Source: Micromonospora coerulea
GTDB lineage: Bacteria; Actinomycetota; Actinomycetes; Mycobacteriales; Micromonosporaceae
Assembly: GCF_016598485.1 (NCBI RefSeq)
Contig: NZ_JAEMUW010000018.1
Coordinates: 90,986 to 154,985 of the forward strand
Length of the DNA: 64,000 nt
Reading direction: 5' to 3'
The notes under the pieces were generated by a model. The model saw only the letters and a program-made list of their open reading frames with translations. It had not been told where the DNA came from and searched no databases. The position numbers and the translations under genes are program-made. Shown piece by piece: positions 56,883 through 64,000 of this stretch. Numbering within the stretch: the first letter of the stretch is position 1; every line of letters begins with the position of its first letter.

Positions 56883-57443
56883 TCTCCCTGGATGAACGCG
56901 AGAGGTATCCAGGTGCTCCGGACGTGACCGGCGGGTGAAAGTTCATTCCGAGTGACCTAGGTCACTACCGCTGAACCGGCGCGGGGCCCGCACGTCCGGA
57001 CCACCAAGCCCCCATCCACACATCTGGCATGCCTGCCGCAGACCCGAGCGCGCCGAGGAGGCGGATGCTCGCGGGCCTCGTGCGACACCGTCAGGTACGC
57101 CTCCTGCGTCGGCACCGCTGTGCAGGCAGTTTCCGGAAGGCCTGGCTACCGGTGCAGGTGCAGACCCACGCGGTGGGGGCGTACGGTGAGCATGTCGCCC
57201 GGGTTCCCGGTGGTCGCCAGATGCCGTCGCCACCAGCCCACAAGGGGCGTTGAACGATCGCCATCCCCATCGCCGCCACCGTGCTCGTCGTGCTGGTTCA
57301 GGGCCGACCACGTCCCGGCCACGGAGTTGCCGGTCACCGCGCCTTCGGGTTCGCCCGACAGCCGGTGGTGGGAACCGACCCGCGCGTTCACACCGCCCTC
57401 CGTGAGCGCCACCGTCCCGGACGGCTTTACCAGGGAGTACCCG
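56883..57443. other. 561-nt gene-poor region
   Basis: No gene with family features on either strand. The 56883-56960 part should hold the protease promoter on the minus strand (GTGACCTAGGTCACT at 56950-56964 contains the palindrome AGTGACCTAGGTCACT, a possible operator). The rest shows only GC-rich shadow frames. Confidence 0.45.
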
Positions 57444-57617
57444 ATGAGGATCGCCAGGCACAAGATCGTTACCGCCCTCCGCGACCGCGGCCAGCTGGCC
57501 CGGGCCGACTGGGTCGAGCGCGAACTGCCGGAGCGGGTGAACCCGGCTGAGCACGCCGGGCTGCTCGCCACCCTGCGTCTCGATCCTGCCGACCTGGCCG
57601 ACGAGCCGTCCCCCTGA
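57444..57617 (+). CDS. Small conserved hypothetical protein
   Basis: 57 residues from ATG 57444 (AGGGAG 6 nt upstream): MRIARHKIVTALRDRGQLAR, then ADWVERELPERVNPAEHAGL and LATLRLDPADLA. Two or three amphipathic helices, typical of a short actinobacterial protein family seen near stress genes. Function unknown. Convergent with the sigma factor gene. Confidence 0.65.
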   Translation: MRIARHKIVTALRDRGQLARADWVERELPERVNPAEHAGLLATLRLDPADLADEPSP

Positions 57618-57705
57618 GGATGGCGCTGCTCGGACCGGTTCCCTGGCGCACCCCCCCGCACCACTCCGGTCCCTGGGCCGCGACCAGGCGGCGGCGTGGG
57701 AAGAA

Positions 57706-58557
57706 TCAGGCGTTGCGGACGGAGCGGCTGCCGACCTCGGCGAGTTCGCGGTCGCCGGAGAGGTGACGGCGCAGCGAGGCCAGCGCTCGGGTGATCAGCC
57801 GGGAGACGTGCATCTGCGAGACGCCGATCCGGTCGGCGATCTGGGCCTGGGTCAGGTTGCCGTGGAAGCGCAGGCTCAGGATCCTGCGCTCGCGCTCCGG
57901 CAGCGTGGCCAGCGCCGGACCGAGGGCGACGCGAATCTCCACGAGGTCGAAGGCGTGGTCATCGGCGCCCAGGGTGTCACCGAGTTCCATGCTGCCGTCG
58001 GCGCCGGTGGGGGTGGACAGGGAGGTCGTCCGGTAGGCCCGGGCCCCCTCCAGCCCCTCCAGGACGGTCTCCTCCGACACGTCGAGGTAGGTCGCGACGT
58101 CGGCCACGCTCGGCGAGCGACCCAGCGTCTGGGTCAGCGTGCTGTTCGCCTCGCTGATCGATAGGCGCAGCTCCTGAAGGCGGCGTGGCACCCGCACGGC
58201 CCGGGTGCGGTCGCGGAAGTACCGCTTGATCTCGCCGATGATGGTCGGGATGGCGTACCCGGTGAAGTCGACGCCCCGGCTGGGGTCGAAGTGGTCGACG
58301 GCCTTGATGAGCCCGACCATGGCGGTCTGGGCCAGGTCCTCGTCCTGGGCCCCACGTCCGGCGTAGCGGCGCGCCAGGTGGCGGGCCAGGGGCAACCACG
58401 CCTCGATGGTGCGTTCGCGCAACGCCGGCTGGAGCGGGTCGTCGGCCGGGGTGGCGGCCAGCGCGGCCAGCAGGTCCTCGGCGCGGTCGGCGCTCTGCTC
58501 GCTGGTCCGCTGGCCGAAGCGGGTGTTGGCGGTCGGCTCGAAGGTGTTGGTGGCCAT
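57706..58557 (-). CDS. SigB/SigF/SigG-family RNA polymerase sigma factor (second copy)
   Basis: 283 residues. Region 2 about 48-135 (AWLPLARHLARRYAGRGAQD, DLAQTAMVGLIKAVDHFDPS, YAIPTIIGEIKRYFRDRTRA), region 3 about 138-205 (VPRRLQELRLSISEANSTLT, SVADVATYLDVSEETVLEGL), region 4 about 222-275 (LPERERRILSLRFHGNLTQA, IADRIGVSQMHVSRLITRAL). It aligns with the sigma factor at 42.5 kb over its whole length and probably shares promoter type and regulators. Monocistronic; a GGGTAG hexamer lies about 155 nt upstream. Confidence 0.93.
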   Translation of the reverse strand: MATNTFEPTANTRFGQRTSEQSADRAEDLLAALAATPADDPLQPALRERTIEAWLPLARHLARRYAGRGAQDEDLAQTAMVGLIKAVDHFDPSRGVDFTGYAIPTIIGEIKRYFRDRTRAVRVPRRLQELRLSISEANSTLTQTLGRSPSVADVATYLDVSEETVLEGLEGARAYRTTSLSTPTGADGSMELGDTLGADDHAFDLVEIRVALGPALATLPERERRILSLRFHGNLTQAQIADRIGVSQMHVSRLITRALASLRRHLSGDRELAEVGSRSVRNA

Positions 58558-58887
58558 CAGATGGTCCTTCCGGCACGTGCCCGTCGATCGAATCGACCGG
58601 AAGATCTCCGAACCGGCTACCGCCGGAGCGCACGTACGGGCAGGTGCGCTGTCGCAAGGGCCACGACCACGGGCCCCGCCGCCGCGTCATGTCGGGTGAT
58701 GGCGCGAACGCTACCCGAAAGTTTGACCAATTACTAGCCAAAAGGATGATGCCGGTTGAGGCGGCCGCGATCGGCGCAATCAACCGAATCCACCGTCACG
58801 GGTTCGGCGAGTGCCGAAAAATGAAGGGGGAGTGACGCGGGAGTCGGCCGGCGAGCGACCAGCCACAGGACCAGCGGGAGGGTCATC
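58558..58887. promoter_or_regulatory. Divergent intergenic region between sigma factor and desaturase genes
   Basis: 330 nt without a gene. At 58708-58745 the DNA is AT-rich and, on the minus strand, reads TTTCGGGTAGCG (GGGTAG at 58711-58716), a SigB/F-type -10 without a convincing -35. It may be the sigma gene promoter with a long leader. The desaturase side has no recognisable consensus. Confidence 0.35.
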
Positions 58888-59928
58888 TTGAGCGACACCG
58901 GTCTCGGCGCCGACCAGCGGGGCAGCGACTACGCCGACCTGTCCCGTCAGGTCCGCGCGGCGGGTCTGCTCGAGCGGCGGATTGGCTACTACGCGGTGCG
59001 GATCGGCCTCGTCGTCGGTTCCTTCGCCGGCCTGTGGGCCCTCTTCGCCCGACTCGGTGAGTCGTGGTGGCAGCTCGCAGTGGCGGTGGCCCTCGCGGTG
59101 GTCATCGCGCAGGCCGGGTTCGTCGGCCATGACGCCGGGCACCGGCAGATAGCCCGCTCGCGCCGGGCGAACGACCTGATCGGCATGGTGCACGGCAACC
59201 TGCTGACCGGGATCAGCTACGGCTGGTGGGTGGACAAGCACAACCGGCACCACGCCCACCCGAACACCGAAGGCAAGGACCCCGACATCACCGTGGCACC
59301 CCTGTCCTTCACCACCGACCAGGCCCGGCGGCGGCGCGGCCTCGGCGCGGTGTTCGTTCGTCTCCAGGCGTACCTCTTCTTTCCGCTGCTGCTCCTGGAG
59401 GGCCTGCACCTACATGCCCTCAGCGTGCGGGCGGTACTCACCCGGCGCCGCCTCGCGCGTCGACCGGCCGAAGCCGGACTGCTGGCCCTGCACCTGGGCG
59501 GCTACCTCGCCGCCGTGTTCCTGGTGCTCAGCCCCCTGCAGGCGATCGCGTTCATCCTCGTCAACCAGGCCGTGCTGGGCCTCTACCTCGGCTGCTCCTT
59601 TGCCCCCAACCACAAGGGCATGCCCATCCTCGGCACCGAGAACAACCTCGACTACCTGCGGCGGCAGGTCTGCACCTCGCGCAACGTCCGCGGCGGGCGG
59701 TTTCTCGACACCGCCCTCGGCGGCCTGAACTACCAGATCGAACACCATTTGTTTCCGAGCATGCCGTGCCCCAACCTGCGCCGCGCCCGGCCACTGATCC
59801 GGCGGTTCTGCGCGGAACACGACATCGACTACCACGAGACCAGTCTGGGTCGCTCCTGGGCGGAGGGACTGCGCCACCTGGACGGCATCGCAGCCCGTGA
59901 ACCGCGGTCGGACGTGGCGATCCGCTGA
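58888..59928 (+). CDS. Membrane fatty-acid (acyl-CoA/acyl-lipid) desaturase
   Basis: 346 residues from TTG 58888; GGGAGGG is 5 nt upstream and no other start is in frame close by. Three histidine boxes are complete: HDAGH in FVGHDAGHRQIARS (about 77), HNRHHAHP in WVDKHNRHHAHPNTEG (about 113) and QIEHHLFPSMPC (about 285). Four membrane helices surround them. The QxxHH third box is that of front-end/acyl-lipid desaturases such as delta-6-type and mycobacterial DesA3-like enzymes. It introduces a double bond using O2 and a ferredoxin or flavoprotein donor, likely for membrane fluidity. The donor gene is not adjacent. Confidence 0.9.
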   Translation: MSDTGLGADQRGSDYADLSRQVRAAGLLERRIGYYAVRIGLVVGSFAGLWALFARLGESWWQLAVAVALAVVIAQAGFVGHDAGHRQIARSRRANDLIGMVHGNLLTGISYGWWVDKHNRHHAHPNTEGKDPDITVAPLSFTTDQARRRRGLGAVFVRLQAYLFFPLLLLEGLHLHALSVRAVLTRRRLARRPAEAGLLALHLGGYLAAVFLVLSPLQAIAFILVNQAVLGLYLGCSFAPNHKGMPILGTENNLDYLRRQVCTSRNVRGGRFLDTALGGLNYQIEHHLFPSMPCPNLRRARPLIRRFCAEHDIDYHETSLGRSWAEGLRHLDGIAAREPRSDVAIR

Positions 59929-60025
59929 CGCTGCGGCGCCACGTCCGAGCCGCTCCCCACACCGCCTGGCCATCCGGCGCGGCGGCGGCTGATTCCGTCG
60001 GGCGCGGGTTGGCGACGCCCCCGCG

Positions 60026-60556
60026 TCAGCACCTGCGTCGAATGGCGAACCCGGGGCCCAGCCTGACCTGACGTCCCACGACGGCACCGACCGCCACCGC
60101 GGCAACGGCCGCCGCCGTGGCGAGGACGATGGCAGGACGTCGGCGAATGGTCGATCGCACCGCGGCCACCGCACGCGGCCGGGCACGACCAGCGATGGAT
60201 CCATCCTGATGTGGCGCATTGCCGGAAATCGTGCCGATGATGGCGGGCGCCCTCCGGGTCGTCCCCAGGCCGAGCGCCATCCCGCGCTGCCGCACGGACC
60301 GCGCCACGCCGCCGAGACTCGCGCCCGTCCTTGCCCGGACCCCTTGCAGGGCGCCTGCCGCCCTTGCTCGCGTCTCCTGGGTCCTTCCCTTCATCTCCTG
60401 TTCGATCCGGCTCTTGACCTCGGTGGCCCTGTCCTGACTCCGTGCCTTCACATCCGTCTTCGCTGCCAGCGCCTGCACGGTGGCGCCCAGGTCATCCCGG
60501 CTCTTCTGGATGTCCGCACGAACGCGGTCCGGGTCGCTGCTCCCGTTCGCCGTCAT
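60026..60556 (-). CDS. DUF3618 membrane-associated protein
   Basis: 176 residues from ATG 60556, which overlaps the stop of the holin-family gene as ATGA. The N-terminal DUF3618 motif is clear: DPDRVRADIQKSRDDLGATV then QALAAKTDVKAR (about residues 8-38). A basic linker follows, then one C-terminal membrane helix (AIVLATAAAVAAVAVGAVVG, about 145-165) and a basic end. DUF3618 genes usually follow holin-family and small membrane genes as here; the trio is thought to concern envelope stress, but its function is not established. Confidence 0.88.
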   Translation of the reverse strand: MTANGSSDPDRVRADIQKSRDDLGATVQALAAKTDVKARSQDRATEVKSRIEQEMKGRTQETRARAAGALQGVRARTGASLGGVARSVRQRGMALGLGTTRRAPAIIGTISGNAPHQDGSIAGRARPRAVAAVRSTIRRRPAIVLATAAAVAAVAVGAVVGRQVRLGPGFAIRRRC

Positions 60557-60993
60557 TGCTTCCTGCCCTCCTTCGCGGCCTGCCGTACCGATTCCACGTC
60601 TTCCCGCACGCTGGTAAGCGTCGACTCGGGTTTGAGGGGCATGGTCTGCTGGGTCCGCTTCTTTCCTGACAGCGCGAGCAGACCGGCCACGGCGAACAGG
60701 ATCACCGCCACCACCAGCGCGGCCACCCACGCCGGCATGATTTCGGCGAGGATCAGAATGACCGTGGCGGCGAGGGCAGCCCCGCCGTAGACCGCCACCC
60801 CGCCCGCGCTAGCGAACATCGCGGCACCGGCGCCGGCGTGCCGACCCTTCGCGGTCAGCTCCGCACGGGCCAGGGTCAGCTCGTCGCGCACCAGCTGGGT
60901 TATCTGCTCCATCGCACGCTGGACCAGCTGCGCGACCGGAACCTCTTCCCCAGCCCCGGCGGCTGGCCGGGCACCCTTCGACACGTCATCCAT
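60553..60993 (-). CDS. Phage-holin-family (DUF1469-type) membrane protein
   Basis: 146 residues. An N-terminal helix (VAQLVQRAMEQITQLVRDEL) is followed by LARAELTAKGRHAGAGAAM and two membrane helices (VYGGAALAATVILILAEIMP, WVAALVVAVILFAVAGLLAL), ending KKRTQQTMPLKPESTLTSV...ESVRQAAKEGRK. The LVRDELxLARAEL...K signature belongs to the actinobacterial holin superfamily (Phage_holin_3_6). Despite the name these are chromosomal housekeeping proteins. Coupled to the DUF3618 gene. Confidence 0.88.
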   Translation of the reverse strand: MDDVSKGARPAAGAGEEVPVAQLVQRAMEQITQLVRDELTLARAELTAKGRHAGAGAAMFASAGGVAVYGGAALAATVILILAEIMPAWVAALVVAVILFAVAGLLALSGKKRTQQTMPLKPESTLTSVREDVESVRQAAKEGRKQ

Positions 60994-61128
60994 CCCTATT
61001 CACCTCCACGTTCATCCCCTTGAATGAATACCGACGCGCGGCAACCGCGTGGCGCACCGGGAAGCCGCCGCTTCGTCACCGCGACGTGGCGCCGTCCTCG
61101 CTGCGGTCCTGGCCGGCGGTCGACATCC

Positions 61129-61359
61129 TCACCGGGTGGCCGCTACCGATCGGGCGGCCTCGGTGCTCCCGCCGGGCGGCGACGCGTACGTGGCACCCCC
61201 GCCGAATGCAGCATCCTGCAGGGCAGGGCTCTCGCTGCCCGCCTGGTCGCCGGAAGTCCGGCGCATGGCCCGCACCACGGCCGCCGCAACCGCCGCCGCG
61301 GTCAGCGACATTGCCGCCGCCTGCCAGACCTGCCGTCTCCTGTCCTGCTGACGCCTCAT
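61129..61359 (-). CDS. Small membrane protein, first gene of the holin/DUF3618 unit
   Basis: 76 residues from ATG 61359 (GAGGGG 8 nt upstream). MRRQQDRRRQVWQAAAMSLT then AAAVAAAVVRAMRR form one membrane helix with basic flanks; the remainder is Gly/Ser/Ala-rich. It is 135 nt before the holin-family gene on the same strand. No family recognised. The 356-nt region upstream (61360-61715) holds no gene that I can support. Confidence 0.6.
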   Translation of the reverse strand: MRRQQDRRRQVWQAAAMSLTAAAVAAAVVRAMRRTSGDQAGSESPALQDAAFGGGATYASPPGGSTEAARSVAATR

Positions 61360-61715
61360 GTCGATCGTCCCCTCACTCTCGTAGTCACTCGTGGACTCCA
61401 TCGTCGGGAAACCGAGGCGGGTAGCGGGGAAGAACCGCCCGCAGTGACACGATCGTGCTCGTCTCGGCGGTATCGGCCGAGAGCGTCTGCTCGACGAGCA
61501 CTTGGACTCCAGGAAGCCGAGGTGCCCGCCCCTGATCAGAAGAACCTGACCGTGCCGGGTGGACAGCACCGTGATGGACGACCAAGATCATGAGGAGGGT
61601 ACGAGGGATCGCCGCCGGGTGTGGCCCGGCCGGGCCAGCGCAGGGAGCGTGGGAGCGAACAGGCCACTCCCTGCCACCCCGGCTCGACGCGCCGGTCGCT
61701 AGACTGGGCCCTCGC

Positions 61716-61788
61716 GCCCTCGTAGCTCAGGGGATAGAGCATCGGTTTCCTAAACCGTGTGTCGCAGGTTCGAATCCTGCCGGGGGCA
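61716..61788 (+). tRNA. tRNA-Arg (anticodon CCT)
   Basis: Full cloverleaf: acceptor GCCCTCG (61716-61722) with CGGGGGC (61781-61787), D arm GCTC/GAGC, anticodon loop TTCCTAA with CCT at positions 34-36, T arm GCAGG-TTCGAAT-CCTGC. Discriminator A and then CC follow. tRNA-Arg(CCT) genes are common integration targets, and an integrase remnant follows within 190 nt. Confidence 0.95.
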
Positions 61789-61975
61789 CCTCAAAGATCA
61801 GCGAAAATGCCACCTGAGCTGGCAATACGCACAGGGCTCGATTGACTCGCGTGTGCAGCCATAGGCCATTGGATGCGGCCGTTTGTCGTAGGTCGCGGAA
61901 CATGCGCGGAATGATCTTGAAGGCGTCTGCCCAGGTCAGCCTGGGTGTCCGGGGCAAGATCCGGAATGGCGACCA

Positions 61976-62100
61976 TCATACGGGCCAGGCCACACCGGTC
62001 AACGCCTCCTCTATCCGACTGTTGACGGTGGCCTCTTCCCCATCGATGCAACTGGCGTAGACCTTGAGCACGCGAACCCGACCTGGCTCGACAGGGCGCA
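61976..62100 (-). pseudogene. C-terminal fragment of a tyrosine-family integrase
   Basis: The frame ending at 61976 reads RVRVLKVYASCIDGEEATVN followed by SRIEEALTGVAWPV. The L-x-x-VYAxCIDGxxxxxNxRIxxAL pattern is the usual end of actinobacterial element integrases (pSAM2/AICE-type); the VYA Tyr is the nucleophile-region residue. Upstream of EPGRVRV the integrase sequence is lost. Together with the tRNA-Arg gene 190 nt away, on the side where the integrase of an element should lie, it marks an old integration. The 61789-61975 gap is less GC-rich and has no gene. Confidence 0.6.
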
Positions 62101-62257
62101 CAGGTGGACGGCGTACCTGCACAATGGTGCACTGTATGTAAAGGAGGCAGAACGCTGACGCGCGGTCATCAAGGTCGGATATCCGGATCTGCCGCGATCC
62201 GCGCGCTAGGTGTCGCAGATCAGCCGGCGGACGAGTGTTGCGCATCAGTCGACGGAG

Positions 62258-62304
62258 GACAGGCCGGCTGCCGGCGTGTCCGGTCTCAGGACCTACGTGA
62301 CGGA
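62258..62304. repeat. Left arm of 47-bp imperfect inverted repeat around the LtrA gene
   Basis: 23-nt near-palindrome (GACAGGCCGGCTGCCGGCGT..), 2 nt, then GTCTCAGGACCTACGTGAC... It matches the reverse complement of 63662-63708 at 38 of 47 positions without gaps. The 62101-62449 region otherwise holds no supportable gene. Confidence 0.7.
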
Positions 62305-62449
62305 TCGGTATCAGGACCTGGCTGACACTTCCCAGCCTGCAGCACGCCGCCACTCGACCCGGGTCACGGCAGCACATCCGCATCCACCACAGCCGCAGCG
62401 TGGTACGACTGCTTCAAGAACGACAATAACGGCAGAAGCGGGCGAGCCT

Positions 62450-63631
62450 ATGGCGACGAGTAGGGCGGGCGGGCTGCTGCGGAGACCCGGGCAGCCGCAG
62501 CAGTCAACGTACCTGGAACTGTTCTTCGACCTGGTGTTCGTCCTCGCGCTCTTCCGGCTCACGCAGGGGCTGCTCCAGAATCTGACGTGGATCGGCACCC
62601 TCCGGACGCTGGTGTTGCTGCTGGCCCTGTGGTGGGTCTGGTCCCGCGTTGCGGGGACAACCGACAGGTTCGATCCGCAACGACCGCCGATACAGCTGTT
62701 GGTCATCGCGTCCATGTTTGGCATCCTGGTGATGGCCGCCGCGACGCCGGAGGCGTTCGGCAAGCGAGGCCTATTCTTCGCGGGCGCGTACGTCGCCATT
62801 CGGATTGGCGCCAGCGTCGTCCTCGTGCTCCTGCTGCGCGGCCACCAGGCGCAGCGCGCCTTCCTGCGGCAATTCTTCTGGTACGGCGTGTCCGCCGTGC
62901 CATGGATCGCGGGAGCCGTCGCGCACGATACGGCGCGTCTGGCGCTGTGGACGCTCGCGGTGGCCGTCGACTACACGGCGACCGCACTCCGCTTGCCCAC
63001 ACCGGGGTTGGGTCGCCTTTCGCGATCGGAGCTTGCGATCCTGGGCGAGCACTTGGCCGAGCGCTTCCGGCAGTTCTTCATCATTGCGCTCGGCGAGTTG
63101 ATCCTGGTCACGGGTCTGGCGTTCGGCACCAGTGGCTTCGGGGCCGAGCACAGCGTTGCAGCCTTGGTGTATTTCACTACCACCGTGCTGTTGTGGCGAA
63201 TCTATATCTACCGCGCTGGGCAGCTGCTGGAGGAAGCCATCGCAGCCGCCCCCGATCCGCTCCGCCTCAGCATCGCGGCGACCTACTCCCACCCGATCAT
63301 GGTGGCCGGCATCGTCATCACCGCCAATTGCGTCGATCACGTCCTCGACCACCCGTTCGGACACGCAGAGCCGATCTGGATCGCCATGATCCTCGGCGGA
63401 CCCGCGCTGTTCCTGGCCGGGCGCGGCATCTTCGAGTACGCGGTCTTCGCCCGCGTGTCCCGCAACCGGCTGATCGGCGTCCTCGTGCTCGCCGCAATCT
63501 CACCCGCGATGATCCGAGCGCCGCGGCTGGTGATCGCCATCGCCGCTGCTCTCGTCCTGGCCGCGATCGCCCTATCCGATACAGCCCGCGCCCGAGGACG
63601 CCCACCCGAACCGCCGTCACCGCCCCGCTAG
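62450..63631 (+). CDS. Low-temperature requirement A (LtrA) family membrane protein
   Basis: 393 residues from ATG 62450; no clear RBS, but the family N-terminus (QQSTYLELFFDLVFVLALFR) begins about 20 residues later, as usual. About 12 membrane helices: LVLLLALWWVWSRVAGTTDR, IASMFGILVMAAATPEAFG, GEHLAERFRQFFIIALGELI, AATYSHPIMVAGIVITANC. The ELFFDLVFV start and ERFxxFxIIALGExI are LtrA (PF06772) hallmarks. Role unknown outside a Listeria cold-growth phenotype. GC content appears lower than in neighbours, and inverted repeats bracket the gene. Confidence 0.88.
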   Translation: MATSRAGGLLRRPGQPQQSTYLELFFDLVFVLALFRLTQGLLQNLTWIGTLRTLVLLLALWWVWSRVAGTTDRFDPQRPPIQLLVIASMFGILVMAAATPEAFGKRGLFFAGAYVAIRIGASVVLVLLLRGHQAQRAFLRQFFWYGVSAVPWIAGAVAHDTARLALWTLAVAVDYTATALRLPTPGLGRLSRSELAILGEHLAERFRQFFIIALGELILVTGLAFGTSGFGAEHSVAALVYFTTTVLLWRIYIYRAGQLLEEAIAAAPDPLRLSIAATYSHPIMVAGIVITANCVDHVLDHPFGHAEPIWIAMILGGPALFLAGRGIFEYAVFARVSRNRLIGVLVLAAISPAMIRAPRLVIAIAAALVLAAIALSDTARARGRPPEPPSPPR

Positions 63632-63661
63632 CCGGAAGTGTCACCCACGTTCCGAGACTCC

Positions 63662-63708
63662 TCTGTCACGGACGTCCTGAGACCCGACAGGCCGGCTGTC
63701 GGCGTGTT
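63662..63708. repeat. Right arm of 47-bp imperfect inverted repeat around the LtrA gene
   Basis: TCTGTCACGGACGTCCTGAG.. then 2 nt and GACAGGCCGGCTGTCGGCGT..; counterpart of 62258-62304. It starts 30 nt after the LtrA stop and might also serve as a terminator. Confidence 0.7.
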
Positions 63709-64000
63709 GTTCAAAGTTTCTGTACGTCTTCAAGGCGGCCCTGAGCGGGCCGCACGCGCCGCCGCCTGGGCGCGCGCCGGCCGCTTCCGCTGTCGCTCTG
63801 CGGCCGTCACGCCTGACGCCCGGCGGCTGGCGCGGAGAGCGGGGAAGCCCGGAGGGCCGCCGCAGAATGACAGACCGTTTGACCGGTGGTGTGGTGGGCC
63901 GGCAGCCGGCCGGGCCGCGCGGTCACGAGCCCGCGCGGGGTAGGGGAGGGCACGCCGGCCGCGTCGGCGAGCTGGCGTCGGTCGCGGGGTTGCCGTTAGA
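63709..64000. other. Terminal region without a supportable gene
   Basis: GC-rich; open frames on both strands are composition-driven. On the minus strand a frame entering from 64000 (SNGNPATDASSPTRPACPPL...) stops near 63922 and could be the tail of a gene beyond the window, but it has no recognisable features. Confidence 0.3.

Noticed and set aside
56943..57554. 203-codon minus-strand frame opposite the small gene at 57444
   Set aside because: No conserved sequence, no RBS, and the opposite strand has a better supported gene.
61727..61957. Minus-strand frame ending PPAGFEPATHGLGNRCSIP
   Set aside because: This peptide is the antisense of the tRNA-Arg gene, a well-known false annotation; the DLRQTAAS string upstream resembles an integrase motif but the sequence around it does not.
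63638..63943. 101-codon plus-strand frame after LtrA
   Set aside because: Starts inside the inverted repeat, low complexity, no RBS or family.
1..64000. CRISPR arrays, complete insertion sequences, complete biosynthetic gene cluster
   Set aside because: No regularly spaced repeats, no transposase and no PKS, NRPS or terpene synthase gene could be found by reading.

Overview
The window is about 72% G+C with strongly GC-biased third codon positions. Its content (SARP/AfsR regulators, SigB/F-type sigma factors with STAS partners, GAF-ANTAR proteins, a mycosin remnant, a c-di-AMP riboswitch before a wall-hydrolase-like gene) fits a filamentous actinomycete, most likely Micromonosporaceae (Micromonospora or a relative). 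It is chromosomal accessory DNA: many short transcription units, no ribosomal or replication core, one tRNA gene. I see no CRISPR array, no intact transposase and no complete natural-product cluster.

Layout. 1-12.5 kb: metabolic and envelope genes (AI-2E-family exporter, SMP-30 lactonase, hemerythrin, alkaline phosphatase, HAD hydrolase, C39-like peptidase, flavin oxidoreductase, carbonic anhydrase, c-di-AMP-riboswitch-linked wall protein) mixed with decayed genes (frameshifted ferredoxin, Lrp fragment, broken mycosin). 12.8-20 kb: a copper/metal block (YibE/F, DUF6153, DUF305, SHOCT, CsoR, CopZ, secreted His-rich protein, CopA) with two CsoR-type operators between csoR and copZ. 20-30.5 kb: small stress proteins, an ECF42-like sigma/DGPF pair, DUF2786 protein, an anti-sigma-type ATPase, a methyltransferase, a secreted PHB depolymerase and two divergent sugar-nucleotide SDRs, one with a changed catalytic triad.

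30.6-46.8 kb is a signalling district: MEDS-ATPase, three closely related GAF-ANTAR proteins plus a divergent fourth, three STAS anti-anti-sigma proteins and a SigB/F-type sigma factor; a second such sigma factor lies at 57.7 kb. Two promoter-like patterns recur in front of these genes: GNNT-N14..16-GGGTA and GNNT-N13/14-GGGTCAAG. They suggest one SigB/F-type regulon that feeds back on its own partner-switching genes and reaches a CsbD protein and a membrane protein. NhaA, a 1073-residue secreted propeller/Ig-like protein and a small membrane-protein operon with a 27-codon overlapping gene are interspersed.

46.8-57 kb: two paralogous AfsR-type STAND regulators flank an ECF sigma factor, followed by a convergent 1113-residue secreted subtilase. 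57.4-64 kb: sigma factor, fatty-acid desaturase with a TTG start, a holin-family/DUF3618 operon, tRNA-Arg(CCT), a tyrosine-integrase fragment and an LtrA gene bracketed by 47-bp imperfect inverted repeats. The last part looks like the decayed edge of an integrated element. Nothing here is a complete new system; the strongest leads are the promoter network, the duplicated SARP/ECF module and the LtrA inverted-repeat island.
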